A DNA stretch of 64,000 bases from CAZDKK01 sp964506245 (GTDB taxonomy: Bacteria; Eisenbacteria; RBG-16-71-46; CAIMUX01; WJJG01): NCBI GenBank assembly GCA_964506245.1, contig CAZDKK010000019.1, positions 1 to 64,000 on the forward strand, written 5' to 3'. Both the position numbers and the translations under genes were made by a program. Positions 56,841-64,000 of this stretch are shown here, piece by piece (position 1 is the first letter of the stretch; every line of letters begins with the position of its first letter). The notes below the pieces were generated by a model that saw only the letters and a list, made by a program, of their open reading frames with translations, searched no databases and was not told the DNA's origin.

Positions 56841-56881
56841 GCGGGTGCCCCGGGCAAGCGCGCTGCCCGGAACACCCGCCT
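56841..56881 (-). terminator. Terminator of htrA
   Basis: Outer arms GGCGGGTG and CACCCGCC enclose a two-by-two internal loop and inner arms CCGGGCA and TGCCCGG, 26 bases past the htrA stop. GTTTAGG follows on the minus strand. Confidence 0.75.
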
Positions 56882-56906
56882 CGAGATCGACGCGCGTGCG
56901 CGCCGA

Positions 56907-58427
56907 CTACTTCTCCGGCACCCGGATCGCCACGAAGCGTCCGGTGTCCTGGTTGATCACCCGCAACAGCAGCACGTCGCCCGGCTCCAGCTCGGAGACG
57001 ATCTGCCGCAGATCGCTCGGCCTGCTCACGGTGTGGCGCGAGGCGCTGACGATGAGATCGCCGACCCGCAGCCCGGCCTCCTCCGCCGGCGACATGCGCT
57101 CCACCTCGGTCACCACCACGCCCGCGGCGCCGCGGTCGAGATCCAACTCGCGGCGCACCTCGTCATCGAGCCCGGTGATATCGAATCCGAGGCTTTCGAG
57201 CGTGCTGTCGTGGCCGGGCTCGGTCATGCCGGCCACACCCTGGTCCGACTCCATCTCGCCGAGCTCGACGCTATACCGTTCTTCACGGCCGTCGCGCAGC
57301 ACGACCAGGTCGACCTTCGTCCCCGGCGGCATGGCGGCCACGCGGAAGCGCAGGTCCTGGACCTTGTCGAGCGCTTCACCGTTCAGCCGCAGGAGGACAT
57401 CGCCTTCCTTCAGGCCGGCCTCCTCCGCCGGGCTGCCCTTCGTGACCTCCTGGACGAGCACGCCACCCTTGCCGCCGGGGTCCATGCCGAAGGCCTCGCG
57501 CAGCGGGCGATCGAGGTCCCGGATCATCACGCCCAACCAGCCGCGCTCGACCCGGCCGCGATCGAGGATGCTCTGCATGATCGGCTTGACCAGGTCGGTG
57601 GGGATGGCGAAACCCACGCCCTGGTAGCCCCCGGTGCGGCTGGCGATCGCGGTGTTGATGCCGACCACCTCACCGCGCAGATTGACCAGCGGGCCACCGC
57701 TGTTGCCGGGGTTGATCGCCGCGTCGGTCTGGATGAAGTCCTCGTAGTTGGTCAGACCGATGTTGGAGCGCCCCAGGGCGCTGACGATGCCGGCGGTCAC
57801 CGTGCCGCGCAGCCCCTGGCCGAAGGGATTGCCGAGCGCCACGACCCACTCGCCCACCCGCGGGCGCCGGTCGGTCAACGTCGCGTAGGGCAGGTCGCCT
57901 CCCGTCTTGATGCGCAGAACGGCCAGGTCCGTCGCCGGGTCGGTGCCCACGACCTCGGCCTCGAGCTCGCGATCATCCGACATCAAGATGGTCACGTTCT
58001 CCGCGTTCTCGACGACGTGGTTGGCGGTCAGGATGATGCCGTCGGCCCGCACGATGACGCCCGAGCCAAGCCCTTGCTGGCGAAACTCTTGCGGGCCCTG
58101 GTTAAAGGGCGTCATGAAGCGCTCGAAGAAATCTGGGAAGGGCGAGCGCACCTGGTTGCCGGCAGTCCGGATCACGCGCTCGCTGGTGATGCTGACGACC
58201 GCGGGGAGGACCTGGTCGGCCACCCGCCCAAAGGCGTCGCTGAGCGCGTTGGCCACCTCCACGGGGTCACTCGGCGGGGCGGCCTGCGCCGCGGGTGGCA
58301 GCGCAAGATCGCTTCGCCCGCCTGCCGTCAGCAAGGCGCCGCCGGCCACCCCGGCCACCAGGAGCAGTGTGGCCCCCAGCAACAGAACTCCCCGCGAACC
58401 GCTGCGTCTGCCGCCTATCTTCGCCAT
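56907..58427 (-). CDS. htrA: HtrA/DegP-type periplasmic serine protease
   Basis: Degrades or refolds damaged envelope proteins. 506 residues. N-terminal signal anchor near residues 13-35; trypsin-like domain with catalytic H137 (TANHVV), D167 (ATDLAVL) and S243 (INPGNSGGP); two PDZ domains at about 295-385 and 410-500 with GSPAEEAGLKEGDVLL and MSPAEEAGLRVGDLIV. All catalytic residues are present. The start ATG has GAGGAAGAGG ahead. A clear promoter was not found. A two-part hairpin follows its stop. Confidence 0.97.
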   Translation of the reverse strand: MAKIGGRRSGSRGVLLLGATLLLVAGVAGGALLTAGGRSDLALPPAAQAAPPSDPVEVANALSDAFGRVADQVLPAVVSITSERVIRTAGNQVRSPFPDFFERFMTPFNQGPQEFRQQGLGSGVIVRADGIILTANHVVENAENVTILMSDDRELEAEVVGTDPATDLAVLRIKTGGDLPYATLTDRRPRVGEWVVALGNPFGQGLRGTVTAGIVSALGRSNIGLTNYEDFIQTDAAINPGNSGGPLVNLRGEVVGINTAIASRTGGYQGVGFAIPTDLVKPIMQSILDRGRVERGWLGVMIRDLDRPLREAFGMDPGGKGGVLVQEVTKGSPAEEAGLKEGDVLLRLNGEALDKVQDLRFRVAAMPPGTKVDLVVLRDGREERYSVELGEMESDQGVAGMTEPGHDSTLESLGFDITGLDDEVRRELDLDRGAAGVVVTEVERMSPAEEAGLRVGDLIVSASRHTVSRPSDLRQIVSELEPGDVLLLRVINQDTGRFVAIRVPEK

Positions 58428-58702
58428 GGCCTCTTCCTCCTTCTCTCGATCATGGGTCAGGGCCGTCGGCGCGCGTCCTCGCGCTGCCGGTCGCTCCCGG
58501 CCCTTTCCGTGTGCCCGATCGCCCGCGCGAGAGGGCGCGGCGATGCGGCCAGGGGTGCGCCACGCTCAACTTCACGGGCTGAGAACACCGAGACGCCTGC
58601 TCCTGTTCCCGGGCCGGGCTCGTTCTGAGGTCTGCAGGCCGGCGCGCAACCACCGTGGATCGCTCGCCGCTGGACGATCCATACTGGGGGAAGGGGAACC
58701 CC

Positions 58703-61105
58703 GTGGCCAGGCTGCAGACATCCTACCGCCAGGAGCGCGAAGGGCAACCGGGGCGCGCCGGCTGCACGCCGCAGCCGCGCGGCCCCCGCGCCGCCCGCGG
58801 CCTGGTCCTCGCCGCGCTCGGCCTGCTGCTGGGCATCGGCGGCACGGGCCGTGGTGCGGCGGGGCGCACGCCGGGGGCTTTCCCGCGCCTGATGAGCTAC
58901 AACCTCCAGATCCGCCACTTCACGGAGGCCGAGCGCGACACGCTGGCGCTGTTCGACATGGTGAGCTGCCACGAGCCGCCCGAGGTGATTGCCGCGATGC
59001 GCGCGCGCAATCCGCGCCAGCGGGTCTTCTACCGCACGATGCCCCAGAACATCGTCTCCTGGCAGGAGGATCAGACCTGGTGGCACGCCGACACCCTCCA
59101 CTCCCTCATCCGCCTCTGCCAGTTCTACGCGCAGAAGAACGATTGGTACCTTTACGACGTGCAGGGCGAGCGGATTCCCGAGTGGGGTGGCTGGGCCGCC
59201 AACTGGACTCGCTACTGCCCGCGCGGGGTCTACGGCACCGCCCGGGGCCTGACCTACGCCGAGTGGTACGCGCAGATCGCACTGCCGCAGATCGCCTACC
59301 GTTCGCCGGCCTGGGAACGCTGGGGCTGGGGTTCCTCCGCCTATGACGGTATCGACTGGGAGGTGTTCAACGACTGCCCGGCCTGCTGCATCCCCGACCT
59401 CTACCTCCGAGCCGACCCGGACCGCGACGGCGAGGCCGAGGGCATCGCCGGGCTGTGCTGGGACGACGGGTGGCTCGACTCGCTGTCGGTGCTGCGACGG
59501 GAGGTGAACGATGCCTTCTACCCGCAGCTCCGTGCCGCGCTGGCCGAGGATCTGGTGATCCGCATCAACCGCCCCTTCACCAAGACCGGGCCCGCTTGGG
59601 CCTGGGAGCTGAACGGCTTGAAGCTCGAAGACTGGCGCCCCGACCTGCGCCAGACCCACGCGGACTGGTGGGATTGGATGTACGGTCGGCGCGACGCTCA
59701 GGACCAACTGGTCGGGTCGGGCTACCTGTTCGCCGAGCAGCGCATGCACCCCTTCGGCGTCGACGAGCGCGAGGGCTGGGACATGACCTACATCCAGGTG
59801 CTCGATCGCGACCGCGGGTGGGATCCTGCCTTCCGCAGCCGGATGCTGCGCTGGGGCATGGGCACGAGCATGCTCGGCGACGGGCTGTTCGCGATCACGC
59901 ACGACCAGCGCTCCATCTGGTGGTTCCCCGAGCTCGCGTGGGACTTCGGCCGTCCGCTGGGTGACTTCTGGAAGGAGGTCTACCCCGTGACGGGTGGGGC
60001 CGAGGCCGACACGCTCTACGTCCGGGCCTTCGAGCGCGGCTTTGTCGAGGTCAATCCCGATACGACCGAGTTGCAGAGCGTGCCGCCCGAGGATGCTCGC
60101 TTCGGGTTCTGGCTGCCCCTGGACGATCTCGAGTGCATCGCCGCCGGACCCGACTCCCTGCTCCTGCGCTGGCGTCAGCCCGTGTCCCCGACCGGTGGGG
60201 ACAGTGCGCTCTTCCGCTACGCCACCGCGCAGCTCGACGCGCAGAGCTGGGAGATGGGCCGGCCGATCGAGGGCGAGGTGGTCGAAGGGGCAGGGGGCTA
60301 CCGAACGCTCACCGTCCGTGGCCTTGCGCCGGGGACCCTCTATCACGTCGCCGCGCGCCGCCTCACCTTCGGCCGGCTGGCACCCTTCCTCGCCGGCGCC
60401 GTCGCCGCGACCACGACCCCGGTGGGGCCCGATACCCTCGCGCCCGCGGCGATCGACGACCTGCTGGCGGTGGCCGACTACACCGATGGCTTCAACCTCG
60501 AGTGGACCGCCCCGGGCGACGACGGGGTCGCGGGCACCGCCGCGCAGTATCTGCTGGGCGTCCGGCCGGGGGAGGAGATCCGCGACGAGCAGGATTGGTC
60601 CGAGGCCGACCGGATCACCGAGGGCCTCCCGGTGCCGGACCCGGCCGGGGCCCGCCAGTCCTGGGCGCTGCGCGGCCTGGCGCCCGACACCATCTACGGC
60701 CTGGCCCTGCGCGCGCGCGACGAGGCGGGCAATCTGGCGCCGCTGGGGACGGCGCTGCTGGCTCGAACCCTTCCCGGGGATGCGCGCCCGGAGGCCGCGC
60801 CGGCGTCGGGCCGGATCATCTGGCGCGGCCCCTTCCCGCATCCCGTCCTCACCGAGGCCGACCTCGAGGTCGAGCTCTCCGGCGCCGCGGGCGACACGGC
60901 GCACCTGACCGCGCGGATCTACGACGCCACCGGCCTGCTCGTGCGCGCCTGGTGTGAGGTGGAGTTGGCGGCCGGATCGGTGGAGCGCCTGCACTGGGAT
61001 GGGCGCAACGACGGCGGTGCGCGGGTCGCGCCCGGCCTCTACTTCCTGCGGCTGGAGATGGGGGATCACGCCGAGGTCGCGCGCATCTACGTCGCCCGCC
61101 CCTAG
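58703..61105 (+). CDS. GHL15-like secreted glycoside hydrolase with FnIII and FlgD-like domains
   Basis: 800 residues from GTG at 58703 (AAGGGG before it); another GTG at 58655 adds 16 residues. Signal peptide or anchor at residues 31-54. The N-terminal domain (60-470), PRLMSYNLQIRHFTEAERDTLALFDMVSCHEPPEVI and FYRTMPQNIVSW, resembles the hypothetical glycosyl hydrolase 15 family. Two FnIII-like domains follow at about 472-570 and 576-690, and a FlgD-like Ig domain at 705-800 (RIYDATGLLVRAW ... GLYFLRLEMG). Probably acts on extracellular polysaccharide. Shares a CTAG stop with convergent speA. Confidence 0.75.
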   Translation: MARLQTSYRQEREGQPGRAGCTPQPRGPRAARGLVLAALGLLLGIGGTGRGAAGRTPGAFPRLMSYNLQIRHFTEAERDTLALFDMVSCHEPPEVIAAMRARNPRQRVFYRTMPQNIVSWQEDQTWWHADTLHSLIRLCQFYAQKNDWYLYDVQGERIPEWGGWAANWTRYCPRGVYGTARGLTYAEWYAQIALPQIAYRSPAWERWGWGSSAYDGIDWEVFNDCPACCIPDLYLRADPDRDGEAEGIAGLCWDDGWLDSLSVLRREVNDAFYPQLRAALAEDLVIRINRPFTKTGPAWAWELNGLKLEDWRPDLRQTHADWWDWMYGRRDAQDQLVGSGYLFAEQRMHPFGVDEREGWDMTYIQVLDRDRGWDPAFRSRMLRWGMGTSMLGDGLFAITHDQRSIWWFPELAWDFGRPLGDFWKEVYPVTGGAEADTLYVRAFERGFVEVNPDTTELQSVPPEDARFGFWLPLDDLECIAAGPDSLLLRWRQPVSPTGGDSALFRYATAQLDAQSWEMGRPIEGEVVEGAGGYRTLTVRGLAPGTLYHVAARRLTFGRLAPFLAGAVAATTTPVGPDTLAPAAIDDLLAVADYTDGFNLEWTAPGDDGVAGTAAQYLLGVRPGEEIRDEQDWSEADRITEGLPVPDPAGARQSWALRGLAPDTIYGLALRARDEAGNLAPLGTALLARTLPGDARPEAAPASGRIIWRGPFPHPVLTEADLEVELSGAAGDTAHLTARIYDATGLLVRAWCEVELAAGSVERLHWDGRNDGGARVAPGLYFLRLEMGDHAEVARIYVARP

Positions 61106-63063
61106 TCGAGTGAGCGGAAGCTGTCGGCGTCGCCCTCGAGGTAGGGGCCCTGGCCCCAGATGCGCTCGTGACGCTTCAGGGCCATGCGGCGGCCGCGCGC
61201 CCGCGCCCGTGCGCGCAGCAGGCGCGTGAGCCCCTTGCGGAGCCGAGCGGCATCATACCCCGCCAGCTCGGCCAGCGCGGCCACGGTCTCCCCGGCCGAG
61301 AGGCTCTCCACCTGCAGGCGCCGGCCCTTGAGGCCCACCGAGACCTCGGCCGGGCTGCCGAAGAGGTTGTGATAGGCGCCCATGATCTCCTGGTAGGCGC
61401 CCAGCAGGCAGATGGCGAGCAGATAGGGCCGGCCGGCGCCGGCATCGCCGTGCAGCTCGAGCGCCTCCTTGACGTCGCGCACGTCGACGAAGGCGTCGAT
61501 CACGCCGTCGGAGTCGCAGGTCAGATCGACCAGGATGCCCTTCTCGGTCGGGGTCTCGTTGAGCCGGTGGATCGGCACGATCGGGAAGAGCTGCTCGATC
61601 GCCCAGGCGTCGGGCACGCTGCGGAAGACGCTGAAGTTGGTCACGTACTTCTGGCGGAAGGTCTTCTCGAGCGCCTTCAGCTCGTCCGAGACGAAGTGCG
61701 TCCGGCGGGCGAACTCGAGCGCCCTGCGGCAGACGGTGTAGAAGTGCTGCTCGGCAACGGCCTTCTGCTCGAGCGACAGGTAGCCCAGCTCGAAGAGCGT
61801 CTGCATCTCGCCGCGCGTCATGAGCGCGTCGTGGTAGTACTCGCGGAAGTTCTTGATCGAGATCTCCCGGGCGATCGCCTCCATCTCCGCGATCTGGGGC
61901 GGCCGCTCCTCGTCCTCGTCATCCAGCTCCGGCGTGGTCGCGCGCGGCCGGCGCGGCGCCCCGTCCGGGTGGAGCTCCTGCGGCAGGTAGGAGGCGGGCA
62001 CGTCGCTGTCGCGGCTCTCGCAGTTGGTGATCAGGAGCGCGTGGGGGGCGGCGATGGCCCGCCCGCTCTCGGAGACGAGATCGGGCAGCGGCACCTCTTC
62101 CTCGGCGCACACCTCCTGGATCGTGTAGACGACGTTGTTGGCGAACTCCTGCATCGTGTAGTTGACGCTGGAGTCCGACGGGGTCTTGCTGCCGTCGTAG
62201 TCGATGCCGAGCCCCCCGCCCACGTTGAGGTACTGCAGGGGGATGCCGCGCGAACGCAAGCGCGCGTAGATCCGCGCCGATTCCTTGACCGCGTCCTTGA
62301 TGCGCCGCACGCTGGTGATCTGCGACCCGATGTGATAGTGGAGCACGCGCAACCGGTCGAGCAGCCCGGCGTCGCGCAGCATGTCGATGGCGCACAGCAG
62401 GCCTGACGAGCCCAGCCCGAACTTGGAGGTTTCGCCGCCCGAGGCCTCCCAGCGCCCGCTGCCACGGTTGTCGAGCCGGCAGCGCAGGCCCAGCAGAGGG
62501 GACTGCTTGTGCTTGCGGGCCGCGGCGACGACGAGCGGAATCTCCTGCAGCCGCTCGACCACCAGAACCACGGTGGGATCCTCGCCGCTCGCGACGGTGG
62601 CCAGCTCGACCACCTGCGCGTCCTTGAAGCCGTTGATGCAGATCCAGCTGTTCGGCGGCAGCTTCTGCGCCAGGGCGATGGCCAGCTCGCTCTTGCTGCC
62701 GGCCTCGAGGCCGAAAGCGCCGGGCCGGCCGGCCTTGATCAGGCTGTCCACCACGGGGCGCCGGGGGTTGACCTTCAGCGGGAAGACCGCGCGGTAGCGG
62801 CCGTCGTAGCCGAACTCGGCCATCGCGCGCTCGAAGCAGGTGTAGAGCTGCTGGAGCTGGGTCTGCAGGAGCTGCGGGAAGCGCACCAGCAGCGGCGGCA
62901 CGAGATCCATCTCGGCGCAGCGCCGCACGACCTCGGTGAGGTCCACGGCGCGATCATCGAGGAAGGGCCGAACGCGCAGATGCCCGTCTCGCCCAATGGC
63001 GAAAAACCCGCTGCCCCACTCGTCCACGCCATAGGGGCTCTGCGACTTTCCCTTGCGTGCCAC
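61102..63063 (-). CDS. speA: Biosynthetic arginine decarboxylase SpeA
   Basis: Converts arginine to agmatine, for polyamines, using PLP. 653 residues from GTG at 63063, family length. YGVDEWGSGFFAIG and RAVFPLKVNP with the PLP lysine K97; LGLRCRL; HYHIGSQI; GGGLGIDYDGS; SESGRAIAAPHALL; LTCDSDG near the C-terminus. An Asp/Glu-rich insertion lies near residues 355-375. Agmatinase-type genes are not adjacent. Ribosome site is weak, so start is moderately sure. Confidence 0.94.
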   Translation of the reverse strand: MARKGKSQSPYGVDEWGSGFFAIGRDGHLRVRPFLDDRAVDLTEVVRRCAEMDLVPPLLVRFPQLLQTQLQQLYTCFERAMAEFGYDGRYRAVFPLKVNPRRPVVDSLIKAGRPGAFGLEAGSKSELAIALAQKLPPNSWICINGFKDAQVVELATVASGEDPTVVLVVERLQEIPLVVAAARKHKQSPLLGLRCRLDNRGSGRWEASGGETSKFGLGSSGLLCAIDMLRDAGLLDRLRVLHYHIGSQITSVRRIKDAVKESARIYARLRSRGIPLQYLNVGGGLGIDYDGSKTPSDSSVNYTMQEFANNVVYTIQEVCAEEEVPLPDLVSESGRAIAAPHALLITNCESRDSDVPASYLPQELHPDGAPRRPRATTPELDDEDEERPPQIAEMEAIAREISIKNFREYYHDALMTRGEMQTLFELGYLSLEQKAVAEQHFYTVCRRALEFARRTHFVSDELKALEKTFRQKYVTNFSVFRSVPDAWAIEQLFPIVPIHRLNETPTEKGILVDLTCDSDGVIDAFVDVRDVKEALELHGDAGAGRPYLLAICLLGAYQEIMGAYHNLFGSPAEVSVGLKGRRLQVESLSAGETVAALAELAGYDAARLRKGLTRLLRARARARGRRMALKRHERIWGQGPYLEGDADSFRSLD

Positions 63064-63127
63064 GCCGGCAGGATGCCTCAGACGGCAGGGGGCAGGCAAT
63101 CGCCGATTTGCGTTCGCCCGCGCGCGC

Positions 63128-64000
63128 TCAGAAGCGGAACCCGAGCGCGAGGCGATGCGTGTCGCCCAGCTCCTCGCGACCCAGCGCGAGCCCGTAGTCA
63201 AAGGTGACGCGCGACCACGCAACCCCCACACCGCCCGCCGGGTAGATCTGGGCATCCGCGCCGTCGTCGCGCCAGCGCAGGCCACCGCGCAGCGCGAGGG
63301 CCTGGCCCAGCGGCCGCCACTCGACGCCGCCCGACACCTGGATCAACGCGCCCAGATCGAGGTCCACCACCGCCGTGGCCGGGACCTCGAGCGTCGCCAG
63401 CGGCCGCCAGCAGAGCCCCGCCTCGGCACGCGGGGTCAGCGACTCGCTGGTGTTTGCCTCCCAGCTCAGGGATGAGAAGAGCGATCGCACCAGGAGTGCG
63501 ACGTCCAGGCCGGGCATGACCGGCCGCGCGAGGGCCAGGTCGAACGCGAAGCCGCTGGCGCTCACCTCTTCGAGATCCGAGCGCACGAGCAGCAGGTGCC
63601 CGACCGCTGCCCAGGCGGTGTTGGCGTAGGTGCGGCGCGCGTGGGCGAGGGCGATGTCGTACTCCCCGTAGGCATCGGGTTCGAGGTCGACCGTGGTCGC
63701 CTGGACCCCCAGGCCCCAGGCGGATGTGACGGGCCCGGGCTCCTCCTGCACCTGGCCGTCGCTCCAGCTCGGGCGGCGCGCTCGCAGGGGCCAGGCCAGG
63801 AAAGCGCCGGTGTGGGTGACGATGCCCAGCCCGTAGAGGTCGGCGTAGGTGGCCGCCAGACCGGCGCCCTCGACCTCCAACAGCCGGGCGGCGTTCCAGT
63901 AGACGGCCGTGGGGTCCTGGACGCCCGGGCCGCCAGCCCCGCCCAGGGCGGCGGCGCGCCCGCTCGGCTCGAGCGGGGCAAAGGCCCCCGAGATGGCCTG
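63128..64000 (-). CDS. PorV/PorQ-like outer-membrane protein (5' end outside window)
   Basis: Reading enters from the right edge, so the N-terminus and signal are missing. The first visible residues, QAISGAFAPLEPSGRAAALG, then GGAGGPGVQDPTAVYWNAARL, match the PorV-like conserved start GRAAAMGGAG...PTAVYWNPAGL. The rest is beta strands; the last residues RLALGFRF end in Phe, as barrel proteins do. In Bacteroidota PorV shuttles type IX secretion cargo, but no type IX genes are seen here, so the role is open. 63 bases lie between its stop and the speA GTG. Confidence 0.82.
   Translation of the reverse strand, partial: QAISGAFAPLEPSGRAAALGGAGGPGVQDPTAVYWNAARLLEVEGAGLAATYADLYGLGIVTHTGAFLAWPLRARRPSWSDGQVQEEPGPVTSAWGLGVQATTVDLEPDAYGEYDIALAHARRTYANTAWAAVGHLLLVRSDLEEVSASGFAFDLALARPVMPGLDVALLVRSLFSSLSWEANTSESLTPRAEAGLCWRPLATLEVPATAVVDLDLGALIQVSGGVEWRPLGQALALRGGLRWRDDGADAQIYPAGGVGVAWSRVTFDYGLALGREELGDTHRLALGFRF

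Noticed and set aside
58564..58569. TTGAGC as -35 for htrA on the minus strand
   Set aside because: No acceptable -10 at 16-18 bp; a heat-shock type promoter could not be recognised either.
63064..63285. N-terminal extension of speA by 74 residues
   Set aside because: Translation is Arg/Ala-rich and overlaps the end of the PorV-like gene; the family normally begins close to the GTG at 63063.

Overview
The window is a G+C-rich stretch of a bacterial chromosome, densely packed with genes and mostly housekeeping in content. Signs of an outer membrane are several beta-barrel proteins, lipoproteins with lipobox cysteines, HtrA, and PorV/FadL-like proteins. Two large secreted proteins end in FlgD-like Ig domains, a habit of uncultured lineages around the FCB group (Eisenbacteria, Krumholzibacteriota, Latescibacterota and relatives). 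A class II B12-dependent ribonucleotide reductase, a type II (archaeal-type) GAPDH-like enzyme and a secreted family often mislabelled 'asparagine synthetase B' fit the same picture. The lineage is an inference; there is no rRNA gene here to settle it.

Layout. 2-6063: tightly overlapping operon ricT (5' end outside) - tatD - rsmA - sugar nucleotidyltransferase - outer-membrane barrel - lipoprotein, then a second related lipoprotein and a small membrane protein. 7515-10156: secD-secF behind a promoter whose spacer is a 19-bp palindrome. 10286-17558: four overlapping or nearly overlapping genes for exported or membrane proteins (DUF4159, a 1155-aa DUF4175-like coiled-coil membrane protein, a TPR protein and a second GATase-like secreted protein); this is the least understood unit in the window. 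17605-19848: oligoendopeptidase F and an orphan small protein. 19975-23271 (minus): DUF1015-serA-serC, a serine-synthesis operon without an obvious serB. 23526-31881 (plus): zinc-ribbon protein, HAD hydrolase, NAD(P)HX repair enzyme, HEAT-like protein, HD-GYP-like protein, lipoprotein and outer-membrane barrel. 31985-35939 (minus): nrdJ and a LysR regulator. 36143-38942: mtaB-miaB. 39827-44022: hscB, a degenerate Hsp70, a DHH phosphoesterase and folE. 44154-49707: type II GAPDH-like gene (minus), class V aminotransferase (plus), Ser/Thr kinase with beta-propeller (minus). 49921-64000: B12-binding radical SAM protein, large FlgD-domain protein, trmJ, TIGR01212 radical SAM protein, htrA, GHL15-like glycoside hydrolase, speA and a PorV-like barrel that runs off the right end.

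Regulation. Eight or nine promoters can be read by eye with the same form: TTGAC plus any base, 17-18 bp, then mostly TAnnnT. This is unlike the Bacteroidota promoter and suggests a sigma-70-type housekeeping factor. Convergent genes are separated by perfect GC-rich inverted repeats without U-tracts (19873-19911, 31914-31947, 44080-44113), or share a CTAG that gives both stop codons (46957-46960, 61102-61105).

The best candidates for new biology are the 10286-17558 envelope cluster, the degenerate Hsp70 next to HscB, the repeat-rich nrdJ promoter, and the serine operon in which DUF1015 or a nearby HAD protein may supply a missing step. No CRISPR array, tRNA, rRNA, IS element or prophage was seen.
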